Shown here: positions 1 to 8,955 of the stretch, piece after piece | How the letters are laid out: each line of letters begins with the position of its first letter | How positions within the stretch are numbered: position 1 is the stretch's first letter | Assembly (NCBI GenBank): GCA_934167885.1 | Contig: CAKPMB010000008.1 | Location: 1 to 64,000, forward strand | Reading direction: 5' to 3' | Length of the DNA: 64,000 bases | From: an uncultured Bacilli bacterium | GTDB taxonomy: Bacteria > Bacillota_I > Bacilli_A > RF39 > UBA660 | The notes under the pieces: model-generated | Databases searched by the model: none | Seen by the model: only the letters and a program-made list of their open reading frames with translations | Told to the model about the DNA's origin: nothing | Made by a program: the position numbers and the translations under genes

Positions 1-1
1 A

Positions 2-187
2 AATAAAATAATTTTTACTGATGGTGAAGCTTCAATGCCAGATATGCCACTTGATGCAATATGGATAGTTTTTGGTGGTAAAAAAATTAATCCTAAAGGT
101 GGTAAAGTAATTCATATAGACAATGAACAACTTGAAAGACTATATAATTATCAAATGACTAATGAAACAAAAGGAAGGTCAAGGTAA
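2..187 (+). CDS. C-terminal end of a vWA-like (DUF2201-type) protein, partial
   Basis: An open frame enters from the left edge and stops at TAA 185-187, giving 61 residues. It contains TDGEAS followed by a hydrophobic strand (AIWIVFGG), as in the last strands of a von Willebrand A fold. The TDG-then-IW-VFG pattern resembles the end of the metallopeptidase-associated vWA-like domain (DUF2201). The tail after it is polar. A terminator follows directly, so this is the last gene of its unit. The start and most of the protein lie outside the window, and the family call rests on one short motif. Confidence 0.5.
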   Translation, partial: NKIIFTDGEASMPDMPLDAIWIVFGGKKINPKGGKVIHIDNEQLERLYNYQMTNETKGRSR

Positions 188-189
188 AA

Positions 190-225
190 CAAAGATTTAG
201 AAAAAAATTCTGAATCTTTGTTTTA
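190..225 (+). terminator. Rho-independent terminator
   Basis: The arms CAAAGATT (190-197) and AATCTTTG (213-220) form a stem that extends inward through AGAA/TTCT, followed by TTTT. It closes the transcript of the partial gene at the left edge. Confidence 0.7.
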
Positions 226-264
226 TAATTTTAATCTTCCTTTATATATATAAACAAAGAATTA

Positions 265-903
265 ATGCAAAGTTTTATCAAGAGAGTAAATAACTATTGT
301 CTAAACAATGGTTTCAATAAACTAGTTGATTGCATGTTAGTGAGTGATAGTTTAAGTGAGTCCTTTGATACCGCCAAAATCAATATTTCTAATAAAGGCG
401 AACCAAACTTAAATAATACGGCTCCAAGTTATACATATGTTGAACAGTTAACAGAGAATGCTGAAAATATATATAGCATTGCAAGTAGTTATAAGTATTA
501 TTTTTCTAAAACATATGAATTTGATGCTAAAACAGGAACATTTGCGTTAACTGGAGATATTATTGTGGATTATTTAAGTGATGATTATGTAGGATATTGG
601 ACTGGTGGTATTACTGACGTTTCAAGTAAAAACTTGAGTAAAATTTACTTTATTAAAAATGTCGTTATAGCTTCCGATATTTCTACTATAACTACTGGTG
701 ATATGCGAACATACAAGATTGCAAGTTCTATTAGATCGGAAGTAGGCTTATATAAAACAGTTGATAATTATGGCGATGTCTATTATTACCTTGGTGATGT
801 TCAAAATAATAATGTTTATTTTGGCGGTTTTTATTGGAAAATTATAAGAACAAATGGTGATGGTAGTATCGAGCACCCTTACGAATTGACATTATCAAAA
901 TGA
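265..903 (+). pseudogene. Remnant of a secreted GDVQNN/WKIIR-repeat surface protein
   Basis: The 212-residue frame matches in style the surface protein at 57825-59285. Both have GDVQNN, then an aromatic strand and a W-[KR]-I-[IV]-R motif, and both have a GDGSI-x-x-PY block. In the intact paralogue about 150 residues separate the W-R-I-V-R motif from the GDGSIDNPY block. Here WKIIRTNGDGS runs straight into IEHPYELT, as if an internal deletion had joined two GDGS-like sites. The ATG has no evident ribosome binding site and there is no signal peptide or membrane anchor, so the 5' end is also missing. It is most likely a decayed gene; translation of a short product is not excluded. Confidence 0.55.
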
Positions 904-949
904 TTTTATAGACAATTATTATTATCTTTGCTACAATATGGGCGAATCT

Positions 950-992
950 AAATAAATATTTATGTATTTTTTAGTAAATATTTATTTTTTTA
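950..992 (+). terminator. Hairpin terminator upstream of the two-component system
   Basis: A perfect 13-bp inverted repeat, AAATAAATATTTA (950-962) and TAAATATTTATTT (975-987), is followed by a T-run. It separates the pseudogene remnant from the response regulator. Confidence 0.65.
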
Positions 993-1019
993 TACTAGAA
1001 TTGTTTTGAAGGTGATAGT

Positions 1020-1727
1020 GTGCACAATCGAGTATTAATTGCGGAAGATGATAAAGATATTGTTGAACTTTTACGACTTTACTTAGAAAGTAATGGCTTT
1101 TCTGTTTTAACTGTTAATGATGGCATTGAAGCGCTTGGGGTTGTTAATGATGGTTTATGTGATATATTATTGGCAGATTTAATGATGCCTAAAATGAATG
1201 GATATGATTTAATTAAAAAAATTCGTGAGACTAATCCACTACCAATTATCATTATATCCGCTAAAAATTTAGATGTTGATAAGGTTTTAGGTCTTAATAT
1301 TGGCGCGGATGCATATATTACTAAGCCATTTAATCCATTAGAAGTTATTGCCTATGTTAAAGCTACTTTGCGAAGATTTTATGAACTTGGCACAGATGGT
1401 TTATCAGATAGACCCAAAAACTTAGTAGTTGGTGATTTATCTTTAGAAATGGATAAATATATTTTAAGAAAAAATGGTATAGTAATTCCTATTACATCAT
1501 CAGAATTAAAAATAATAACTAAACTTATGCAAAATCCTGGAAGGGTTTTCACAAAGACACAACTATATGAATGTATAAATGGTGATTATTATGAAAATGA
1601 TGATAATACAATGATGGTTCACATATCCAATATTAGATCAAAGATTGAGGATGATCCATCTAATCCTAGATATATTAAAACAGTAAGGGGGTTAGGCTAT
1701 AAAATTGAAGACGAACAAAAGATTTAG
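1020..1727 (+). CDS. OmpR/PhoB-family response regulator
   Basis: 235 residues. The receiver domain (about 1-120) has the acidic pair E9-D10-D11, the phosphoacceptor D53 in LLADLMMPKMNG, and the switch lysine in ITKPF. A winged-helix DNA-binding domain follows (about 133-230), with the typical ending HISNIRSKIEDDPSNPRYIKT followed by RGLGYK. The GTG start at 1020 lies just after GAAGGTGAT. The gene overlaps the histidine kinase by 23 bases, so the two are translationally coupled. Position directly upstream of the dlt-like operon suggests, but does not prove, that it responds to envelope stress and controls that operon. Confidence 0.93.
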   Translation: MHNRVLIAEDDKDIVELLRLYLESNGFSVLTVNDGIEALGVVNDGLCDILLADLMMPKMNGYDLIKKIRETNPLPIIIISAKNLDVDKVLGLNIGADAYITKPFNPLEVIAYVKATLRRFYELGTDGLSDRPKNLVVGDLSLEMDKYILRKNGIVIPITSSELKIITKLMQNPGRVFTKTQLYECINGDYYENDDNTMMVHISNIRSKIEDDPSNPRYIKTVRGLGYKIEDEQKI

Positions 1728-3285
1728 TTTAATTACTTTTTGTATTTTGTATTTTACATTGTGTGCATCTTTTATCTTGGTTATATTTTTAGTATCGACC
1801 TTAATATCTAATAAATTATTAAATGATAGTTTTCCAGTTATTGCGGATATTATTGAATATGATAATTATTTAAAAAATGATGAATTTAATAAAATTCCCA
1901 TAAAAAAGATTTTTGGTAGTGATTTTGCAGTTTATAACGGTGATAAAAGCCTATTATATAGCAGTGTTACCAGTATTTCTGTTGCTATTAAATCAGAAGA
2001 TGATCTTGATTTTATTAATGATTATTCTAGTGATTCATATTATTCGGTTTTAAAATTAAAAGATAAAAATAATAACGAAATAATTAAAATTTATGAATAT
2101 ACCTATGATTCTGAAGATGACCTTGAATCAATTACTGGTTATGCTAAATTAAATAGTGATTATGAGATTGTTGAAGGTGATTTATTCGCTTCTAAAAAAG
2201 TTATTACTAAAGACCAAATAGACTTAATTGAAGGTGAATATATTGATAGTCGTGTAATTGAAAAATATTCTTATAAAAATAATGCGGATGAAGATCGTAT
2301 ATTGCTTTTTATCTCACCAGACTTTAATTTATCAAATTATGATAAGGCTTTAGCGAAATCGCGAAAGATATGGTTTGTTTCAATTCCAATTATTATCATA
2401 ATTATGTGTCTTAGTGTTTATTTATTTAGCAAAAAAATAAAAAGATGTTTAAATATTTTAAATGATGAAATATCTAATTATAAAGATGGTAATAAATTAT
2501 CGACCAATAGTAATAAACTGCCGAAAGAATTTCAAAAAATTGCTCAGAGTTTTGATGAATTAATGGTTTGTCTTAAAAAGTCAGAAGAAGAAAGAGTTAA
2601 AATGTATGAAGAAAAACAACGTTTAATCGCTGATATATCACATGATTTAAAGACACCGCTTACGGTTATTCAAGGTTATAGCAAAGCTTTTATGGATAAT
2701 ATTGTGCCCTCTTCTAAGAAAGATGAATATATTAAATCAATTTATAATAAGAGTGTTATTGCCTGTGAATTAATTGACCGCTTGTTTGACTATATTCGTC
2801 TTGAACATCCAGATTTTACGTTACCTAAAGAAAAAATTGATATATGTGAGATTAGTAAAGAATATTTAGCCGAAAAATATAACGAAATAACGGATAAGAA
2901 AATGGAATTAATTGTGGATATTCCAGATGATAAAATAATGGCTAATATATCAGTTTCTTCAATTAGAAGAGTGTATGAAAACTTAATTAATAATTCACTT
3001 AAATATAATAAGGCTAAAACTAAAATATATTTTAAATTAAGTGATGATAACGAATATGTATCAATAATAATCGCTGATAATGGGTGTGGTGTTCCTAAGG
3101 AAATACGTGATAATTTATTTGATGCTTTTGTTACAAGTAATGATGCTAGAACTTCTGGTAAAGGAAATGGTCTTGGTATGGCTATTGCTAAGAAAATTGT
3201 TCTATTACATGATGGTGAAATAACTTTATGTGATAAGCCTTTAAAAGGGTATAAGACAGAATTTGATATAAAGATAAAAAAATAA
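1705..3285 (+). CDS. Membrane sensor histidine kinase
   Basis: 526 residues starting with TTG at 1705, inside the end of the regulator gene; the purine-rich TAAGGGGG lies upstream. Membrane segments at about 10-35 and 222-241 flank a roughly 185-residue extracellular sensor with no recognised fold. A HAMP-like linker follows, then the HisKA box LIADISHDLKTPLT with H313. The ATPase domain has the N box (NLINNSLKYNK), the G1 box (IIADNGCGVP) and the G2 box (GKGNGLGMAIAKK). It should phosphorylate the upstream regulator. The signal is unknown. A terminator at 3307-3339 separates the pair from the dlt-like genes. Confidence 0.93.
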   Translation: MKTNKRFSLITFCILYFTLCASFILVIFLVSTLISNKLLNDSFPVIADIIEYDNYLKNDEFNKIPIKKIFGSDFAVYNGDKSLLYSSVTSISVAIKSEDDLDFINDYSSDSYYSVLKLKDKNNNEIIKIYEYTYDSEDDLESITGYAKLNSDYEIVEGDLFASKKVITKDQIDLIEGEYIDSRVIEKYSYKNNADEDRILLFISPDFNLSNYDKALAKSRKIWFVSIPIIIIIMCLSVYLFSKKIKRCLNILNDEISNYKDGNKLSTNSNKLPKEFQKIAQSFDELMVCLKKSEEERVKMYEEKQRLIADISHDLKTPLTVIQGYSKAFMDNIVPSSKKDEYIKSIYNKSVIACELIDRLFDYIRLEHPDFTLPKEKIDICEISKEYLAEKYNEITDKKMELIVDIPDDKIMANISVSSIRRVYENLINNSLKYNKAKTKIYFKLSDDNEYVSIIIADNGCGVPKEIRDNLFDAFVTSNDARTSGKGNGLGMAIAKKIVLLHDGEITLCDKPLKGYKTEFDIKIKK

Positions 3286-3306
3286 TGTTTCTTAATAAAA
3301 ATTAAG

Positions 3307-3339
3307 GTGAAGTAAAGGTAATATAAAACTTCACTTTTT
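3307..3339 (+). terminator. Terminator between the two-component system and the dlt-like operon
   Basis: The stem GTGAAGT (3307-3313) / ACTTCAC (3328-3334) is followed by five T residues. The T-run merges into TATAAT, a possible -10 box for the operon that starts at 3367; no good -35 partner was found. Confidence 0.65.
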
Positions 3340-3366
3340 ATAATAGTCATATATTTTGGAGTAGTT

Positions 3367-4851
3367 ATGACAAATGTATTAGAATTTTTAGAAAACAATC
3401 ATTCTTGTAATTATCTTATTGATAAGAATAGAAAAATTACTTATGATGAATTACTGATAAATAGTAAGAAAATTGGAACTTATTTAGGAAAAATAATAAG
3501 AAAAAATAGTCCAGTTCCTATTTATATGGAAAAAGGAACCAAGACTTTAGAAGTATTTATGGGAAGTATTTATGCAGGTGGTTTTTGGACTTTATTGAAT
3601 GTAGGATTACCAGATAATCGTATTAAACAAATAATGGAAGTTTTGGATACTGATTATATTGTTACGGATTATGATAATTTTGAAAAAATTAAAAGTATTT
3701 TTGAAGATAAACAAATAATTTTGTATGATGATATGATAAAGGAAAAGATTGATGATAAACGGCTTCAAAAGATAAGAAAAGCATCAATTGATTTAGATCC
3801 AGTGTATGCTAATTTTACAAGTGGCTCAACCGGAGTTCCTAAAGGTGTTTTAGTAAGTCATCGTGGTGTTATCGATTTTATTAATACTTTTACTAAAACT
3901 TTTAAGATAAATAAAAATGATGTTATTGGTAATCAAGCTCCTTTTGATTTTGATGTTTCCATTAAAGATATTTTTTCAGCTTTAAAAATGGGATCAACAC
4001 TTGTTATTATCCCTAAAGAATTGTTTTCATCGCCTGCTAAGCTTTTAGATTTTATTGATGATAATCATGTTACAACTTTAATATGGGCCGTATCAGCATT
4101 ATGTTTAGTTTCTACTTTTCATGGACTTGATTATAAAACACCTAAAAATATCAAAAAAATATTATTTAGTGGAGAAGTAATGCCCATTAAACATTTAAAA
4201 TATTGGATGAATCATTTAAAACGAGCTACTTTTGTTAATTTGTATGGTCCTACTGAAATAACTTGTAATTGCACGTATCATATTATTGATAGAAAGCGAG
4301 ATTATGACTTAATACCAATTGGTGATAGTTTTGTTAATAGAGAAGTTTTCTTATTAAAGAATAATAAATTGGTTTCAGAAGATGATGTTAAAGGTGAAAT
4401 ATGTGTGCGAGCTTCTACTTTAGCCCTTGGTTATTATAAAGATAGTGTTCAAACTTCTAAATCTTTTGTGCAAAATCCTTTAAATGATGCTTATATTGAT
4501 ATGATTTATAAAACCGGTGATTTAGGCTATTACCACAGTGGCGAATTGTATTTTGGTGGAAGAGTTGATTTTCAGGTTAAATATTTAGGACATCGTGTCG
4601 AATTAGAAGAAGTAGATAAAGCGATTGAAGATATTGATGAAATTGTTCGCTCAATAACTTTATTTCAAGAAGAGAAGAGTAAACTTATTAATTTTTATAT
4701 AGGGAATATTGATAGTAAAACATTACATCAAAAATTACGAAATGATTTACCAATATTTATGGTTCCTACTAAATACATTCAATTAGAAGAATTTCCTTTA
4801 TCTAAAAATGGCAAAGTTGATAGAAAAAAATTAAAGGAGATGATTAAATGA
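3367..4851 (+). CDS. DltA-like amino acid adenylating ligase
   Basis: 494 residues, the usual length of stand-alone DltA. ANL-superfamily motifs are in order: FTSGSTGVPKGV (P-loop), NQAPFDFDVSIKD (carrying the Asp that holds the substrate amino group in DltA), NLYGPTEIT, YKTGDLGY, and the C-terminal lysine motif NGKVDRKK. It should adenylate an amino acid and load it on the carrier protein encoded at 6047. In D-alanine-specific DltA the active-site motif reads FCGEEL; here it is FSGEVM, so the cysteine tied to D-alanine selectivity is a serine. With a decarboxylase gene overlapping its end by four bases, the substrate may not be D-alanine. First gene of a tight five-gene operon. Confidence 0.85.
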   Translation: MTNVLEFLENNHSCNYLIDKNRKITYDELLINSKKIGTYLGKIIRKNSPVPIYMEKGTKTLEVFMGSIYAGGFWTLLNVGLPDNRIKQIMEVLDTDYIVTDYDNFEKIKSIFEDKQIILYDDMIKEKIDDKRLQKIRKASIDLDPVYANFTSGSTGVPKGVLVSHRGVIDFINTFTKTFKINKNDVIGNQAPFDFDVSIKDIFSALKMGSTLVIIPKELFSSPAKLLDFIDDNHVTTLIWAVSALCLVSTFHGLDYKTPKNIKKILFSGEVMPIKHLKYWMNHLKRATFVNLYGPTEITCNCTYHIIDRKRDYDLIPIGDSFVNREVFLLKNNKLVSEDDVKGEICVRASTLALGYYKDSVQTSKSFVQNPLNDAYIDMIYKTGDLGYYHSGELYFGGRVDFQVKYLGHRVELEEVDKAIEDIDEIVRSITLFQEEKSKLINFYIGNIDSKTLHQKLRNDLPIFMVPTKYIQLEEFPLSKNGKVDRKKLKEMIK

Positions 4852-6047
4852 TAGATAGTAATTTTTACAAGAAAATTAGTAGTGAGAAGACACCATTTTA
4901 TGTTTTTGATATAGATTGTGTCAAAAATAGAATTATGTATTTAAAGAAAAGCCTTCCTAAAAATGTTATTTTATGTTTTGCGATGAAGGCTAATCCTTTT
5001 ATTATAAAAGAGATTGATAGTTATATTGATAAATTTGAAATTTGTTCTTATGGTGAAGAACAAATCGTTGAGAGTATGAACATAGGTCATGAAAAAATGG
5101 TTATATCAGGTGTTTATAAAGATTCATATAGTATGGATAAAATAATTGGTAATTATGAACCAGGTGAAGTCATTACTATCGAATCATTAAATCAATTACT
5201 ATTGATTGATAAAATAAGTAAACAAAAAAAGATAGGTCTTAAAATCATTTTACGTCTTACAAGTGGTAATCAATTTGGAATGACGGAAGAGGAAATTGAA
5301 AATATTTTAAAAGAACGATATAAGTATAAATATTTAAATATTATTGGTATTCAATATTTTTCAGGAACTCAAAAGACTTTAACAAAACGTCTTGCAAAAG
5401 AAATAGCCTATTTGGATAATTTTTTAAATCATTTACGACTTGATCTTGGATATGAGGTTGAAGAACTTGAATATGGTGGTGGCTTTCCATGGGAATATTT
5501 TGAGAATAATAAGTCATTTGATGAACAAGAATACTTAGAGATTTTTAGTAATTTAATAAGTCAAATGAATTATCAAGGCTCTATTGTTTTAGAATTAGGT
5601 CGTAGTATTTGTGCATCATGTGGTGATTATTACACAAAGGTTGTTGATTTAAAACATAATAAAGAAGGCAATTTCGCTATCCTTGATGGTGGTATCAATC
5701 ATTTAGTTTATTACGGTCAAATGATGGCTATGCGTCATCCTATATTAGATATTTATCCTAAAAGAAATAACAATAAAATAGAGGAATGGAATCTTTGTGG
5801 ATCTTTATGCACAATTAATGATTTATTAGTTAAGAATATGACTTTTGATGATTTGCAAGTTGGTGATATCATTATATTTCATAATACAGGTGCATACTCA
5901 ATGACTGAAGGAATAAGCTTATTTTTAAGTAGAGATTTACCAAGAATTATTTTTAAAAGTAATAATAAAATACGAGTTGTTCGTGAAAATGTTGAAATTT
6001 ATAAACTTAATATGCCAGAAAAAACATCGAAAGGAAGTGATAAATAA
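4848..6047 (+). CDS. Fold-type-III PLP-dependent decarboxylase (LysA/BtrK-like) in the dlt-like operon
   Basis: 399 residues. An N-terminal TIM-barrel part has the PLP lysine in CFAMKANP (K47) and a glycine loop ELEYGGGFPWE. ELGRSICASCGDYY matches the EPGR phosphate-binding block. The C-terminal part supplies the catalytic cysteine in CGSLCTINDLL (C321). These are hallmarks of diaminopimelate-, ornithine- and related decarboxylases. The HIGSQ box of LysA is replaced by YFSGTQ, so it is not a standard LysA. It sits between the ligase and carrier-protein genes with overlaps of 4 bases and 1 base. This resembles the butirosin set, where BtrK decarboxylates glutamate attached to the carrier BtrI. 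A role as an amino acid racemase is the alternative. Confidence 0.82.
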   Translation: MIDSNFYKKISSEKTPFYVFDIDCVKNRIMYLKKSLPKNVILCFAMKANPFIIKEIDSYIDKFEICSYGEEQIVESMNIGHEKMVISGVYKDSYSMDKIIGNYEPGEVITIESLNQLLLIDKISKQKKIGLKIILRLTSGNQFGMTEEEIENILKERYKYKYLNIIGIQYFSGTQKTLTKRLAKEIAYLDNFLNHLRLDLGYEVEELEYGGGFPWEYFENNKSFDEQEYLEIFSNLISQMNYQGSIVLELGRSICASCGDYYTKVVDLKHNKEGNFAILDGGINHLVYYGQMMAMRHPILDIYPKRNNNKIEEWNLCGSLCTINDLLVKNMTFDDLQVGDIIIFHNTGAYSMTEGISLFLSRDLPRIIFKSNNKIRVVRENVEIYKLNMPEKTSKGSDK

Positions 6048-6277
6048 TGGACAAATTAAAAGAAATATTAGAAGAATTAAATCCTGAAGTTGATTATGAT
6101 ACATGTGATAATTTAATAGATGGACATTTCTTAGATTCTTTAGCAATCTTATCATTAATTGGTGAAATCGAAGAAGAGTTTGATGTTATCGTGCCAACTG
6201 TTGCAATTATTCCTAGTAATTTTAATTCAATCAAAAGTATTTGGTCTTTAATAGAGAAATTACAAGAAGAGGCCTAA
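6047..6277 (+). CDS. DltC-like acyl carrier protein
   Basis: 76 residues, acidic, in the size range of DltC. The phosphopantetheine site is the serine in FLDSLAIL (S31), followed by the helix LIGEIEEEFDV typical of carrier proteins. It would carry the amino acyl thioester made by the ligase at 3367 and present it first to the decarboxylase, if that acts on the tethered substrate, and then to the MBOAT protein. Its start overlaps the decarboxylase stop codon by one base and it ends two bases before the MBOAT gene. Confidence 0.85.
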   Translation: MDKLKEILEELNPEVDYDTCDNLIDGHFLDSLAILSLIGEIEEEFDVIVPTVAIIPSNFNSIKSIWSLIEKLQEEA

Positions 6278-6278
6278 T

Positions 6279-7868
6279 ATGCAATATTGTAGTGTTATGT
6301 ATTTAGCAATATTTCTACCATTGGTATTATTAATATATTGCTTATCATCAAAAAAAATAAGACCATACGTTTTATTAATAGCAAGTTATATATTCTTTTA
6401 TTCATTAAGTGGTAAGTTAATAGTATATTTGCTAGGAACAACACTTTCAATTCATCATTTTGGGTTGTGGTTGGATAAGAATAATGGTTTAATGCAAAAT
6501 GAACTATCTTCATGTGATAAAGATAAAAAAAAGAAGATTAAAGATTTTTATAAGCGTAAGAATTTTAAAATTGTTTGTTTGGCAACGTTAATTCATATTG
6601 GACTATTAATATTACTTAAATATTCTGGCTTTTTATCATTTAATATTAATAATCTTTTAGAACATTTTAATATAAAGTACCGCTTAATTATTCCCAAATA
6701 TTTAATGCCTATAGGAATTAGTTTCTGGACTTTACAGGCTTTATCATATATTTATGATATTTATCAAGGAAAAATAAAGGCAGATGAAAATATTTTAAGA
6801 CTTGCGCTATTTTTATCGTTTTTTCCCGGCTTAATGGAAGGCCCTATTGCTCGTTATAATGATACAGCAAATGCCTTAATGGAAGGGGTAAAACCAACAT
6901 ATCATGATTTAACTTTTGGTTATCAACGTATTCTTTATGGTGTTATGAAAAAAATGGTTATTGCCGATAGATTAAATCCTATGGTAATAACAATCTTTAA
7001 TAATTACACATCCTTCGACGGGGGAATGATTTTATTAGGAGCTATCCTTTATACAATTCAATTATATTGTGATTTTTCAGGAACAATTGATATTGTAATA
7101 GGTAGTTCTGAATGTTTTGGTATTAAAATACCAGAGAATTTCCGTCAACCATTCTTTGCAAAAAATATTTCAGATTTTTGGACAAGATGGCATATAACTT
7201 TAGGAACGTGGTTTCGTGATTATATTTTCTATCCTTTATCATTGTCTCGGCCATTAAAAAAATTAACCATTTTTGGAAGAAAGCATTTGGGTAATCATTT
7301 TGGACCACTACTTGCAGGTTCTATCGCCTTATTCGCTGTTTGGTTATGTAATGGTATATGGCATGGGGATGCATGGAATTATATTTTCTTTGGCATGTAT
7401 CACTTTGTATTGATTGTTATAGGAAATATATGTACACCATATATCATTAGTTTATGTTCAAAATGCCATATAAATAGAAATTCTAAAATATATAAAGGTA
7501 TTCAAATACTTAAGACAACCATTTTAGTTATTTTTGGTGAAGTATTTTTTAGAGCGAATGGTTTAAAAAATGGTTTAATGATGTTTAAAAAAATCTTTAC
7601 GAACTTTAAACTTGATTCTTTAGTCAATGGTAAAATTCTTAAATATAATTTAGATATTTATGACTATATTGTAGTTTTAGTATTTATTATCGTTATATTA
7701 ATTATAAGCATTTTAAAAGAAAAGAATGTTGATGTTCGTAAGGTGGTCGCAAGACAAAATATAGTGTTAAGATGGCTTTTATATTATCTATTAATTTTGT
7801 CAATAGTCATCTTTGGGGCCTATGGTTATGGATACGCTCCGGTTGATCCATTGTATGCTAATTTTTAG
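6279..7868 (+). CDS. MBOAT-family membrane O-acyltransferase (DltB-like)
   Basis: 529 residues with about 10-12 hydrophobic segments. MBOAT signatures are clear: FWTRWHITLGTWFRDYI around H305 and CNGIWHGDAWN with the catalytic H362. It would move the acyl group from the carrier protein across the membrane to an acceptor such as a teichoic acid or other wall polymer. It is longer than ordinary DltB (about 400 residues), closer to AlgI/PatA-type members, with a long C-terminal extension of extra membrane helices. It lies two bases after the carrier gene and ten before the SGNH gene. Confidence 0.88.
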   Translation: MQYCSVMYLAIFLPLVLLIYCLSSKKIRPYVLLIASYIFFYSLSGKLIVYLLGTTLSIHHFGLWLDKNNGLMQNELSSCDKDKKKKIKDFYKRKNFKIVCLATLIHIGLLILLKYSGFLSFNINNLLEHFNIKYRLIIPKYLMPIGISFWTLQALSYIYDIYQGKIKADENILRLALFLSFFPGLMEGPIARYNDTANALMEGVKPTYHDLTFGYQRILYGVMKKMVIADRLNPMVITIFNNYTSFDGGMILLGAILYTIQLYCDFSGTIDIVIGSSECFGIKIPENFRQPFFAKNISDFWTRWHITLGTWFRDYIFYPLSLSRPLKKLTIFGRKHLGNHFGPLLAGSIALFAVWLCNGIWHGDAWNYIFFGMYHFVLIVIGNICTPYIISLCSKCHINRNSKIYKGIQILKTTILVIFGEVFFRANGLKNGLMMFKKIFTNFKLDSLVNGKILKYNLDIYDYIVVLVFIIVILIISILKEKNVDVRKVVARQNIVLRWLLYYLLILSIVIFGAYGYGYAPVDPLYANF

Positions 7869-7877
7869 GGGGGATGT

Positions 7878-8852
7878 ATGAAAAAATATATAAAAAATAT
7901 TGTGAAATCTATAACTTTTTTTGGGGTTTTAGTTGTTTTATTGTTAGTGTTATCATACGTATTTATGCCTAAAAATAATGATGACGCATATGGTGGTCAT
8001 CATCAATTAAACGCTAATGGTATTTTTGGTGAAGCGGATAATTCTATTGATGTTTTAGTAATAGGTGATAGTGAGTCATATACGTCCATTGTTCCTTTAG
8101 AATTATGGCATAATTATGGTTATACAACATACATTTGTGGAACATCGGGGCAACTTTTATATGATACATATGACTATTTAATAAAAGCACTTCAAAATCA
8201 AAAGCCCAAAGTTGTTATTATGGAAACCAATGCTATTTACCGTAAAGTGCGTGCAGATAAGGCTTTAAATTCATGGGCTAAAAAAACTTTTTCTGTATTT
8301 AAATATCATAATCGTTTTAAAAAGTTAACAAAAGATGATTTTTTAAGTAGAAGAAAAAATACATGGGTGGATGATTATAAAGGATTTGAATTAAATGATA
8401 AAGTTGATTCATTAGATAAAGTGCATGATTATATGAAATATACCGATGAACATGAAGAAATAAATAGTTTAAATATGCGTTATTTAAACAAAATTGTTGA
8501 AAAATGTCAGGAAAATAATATTAAGTTAGTTTTTGTTAGTGCTCCAAGTGTTAAAAATTGGTCTTATAAAAGACATAATGGTGTTTATGATTATGCTAGA
8601 AAAAATAATATTGATTTTATTGACTTAAATTTAAAACAAGAAGAAATAAATATTGATTGGCATACGGATACTCGTGATAAAGGAGATCATTTAAATTATT
8701 GGGGAGCGTTGAAAGCAACTGAATATATGGGAAACTATTTAAGTGATTTGGATATATTAAAAGATCGCCGTAATGATAAAATCGCTGAAAAATGGAATCA
8801 ATCATATAACCGATACCAAAAACGTGTTAGCAAATTTAATCGTAATGTTTAA
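7878..8852 (+). CDS. Membrane-anchored SGNH-like protein, DltD-like position
   Basis: 324 residues. One N-terminal membrane helix (about 10-30) is followed by an extracytoplasmic domain with the SGNH nucleophile block VIGDSES (S65), an M-E-T-N block, and a C-terminal D/H pair within DKGDHLNYWGA (267-271). This matches the role of DltD, which works with DltB in the final transfer to the polymer. It is about 100 residues shorter than classical DltD. The RBS is GGGGGG just before the ATG. Last gene of the operon; a weak terminator follows. Confidence 0.8.
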   Translation: MKKYIKNIVKSITFFGVLVVLLLVLSYVFMPKNNDDAYGGHHQLNANGIFGEADNSIDVLVIGDSESYTSIVPLELWHNYGYTTYICGTSGQLLYDTYDYLIKALQNQKPKVVIMETNAIYRKVRADKALNSWAKKTFSVFKYHNRFKKLTKDDFLSRRKNTWVDDYKGFELNDKVDSLDKVHDYMKYTDEHEEINSLNMRYLNKIVEKCQENNIKLVFVSAPSVKNWSYKRHNGVYDYARKNNIDFIDLNLKQEEINIDWHTDTRDKGDHLNYWGALKATEYMGNYLSDLDILKDRRNDKIAEKWNQSYNRYQKRVSKFNRNV

Positions 8853-8856
8853 GATT

Positions 8857-8882
8857 AAAATGTGCTGGACACGTTTTTTTTG
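8857..8882 (+). terminator. Probable terminator of the dlt-like operon
   Basis: A short stem, ATGTG/CACGT with one G-T pair around CTGGA, is followed by eight T residues directly after the SGNH gene. Confidence 0.5.
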
Positions 8883-8905
8883 AAAATTTTTAAAATGGAT
8901 TGTTG

Positions 8906-8933
8906 TTGACTTTAGTTTGTTCTTTGATATAGA
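8906..8933 (+). promoter_or_regulatory. Sigma-A-type promoter for the gene at 8956
   Basis: TTGACT (8906-8911), a 16-base spacer, then TATAGA (8928-8933), 22 bases upstream of the ATG at 8956. Confidence 0.5.
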
Positions 8934-8955
8934 ATTATATTATAGAGGATAATAT

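Noticed and set aside
2790..3398. Minus-strand open frame of 202 codons across the end of the histidine kinase
   Set aside because: It lies opposite the conserved kinase ATPase domain, has no RBS, and its protein is low-complexity Ser/Ile/Leu text typical of an antisense shadow.
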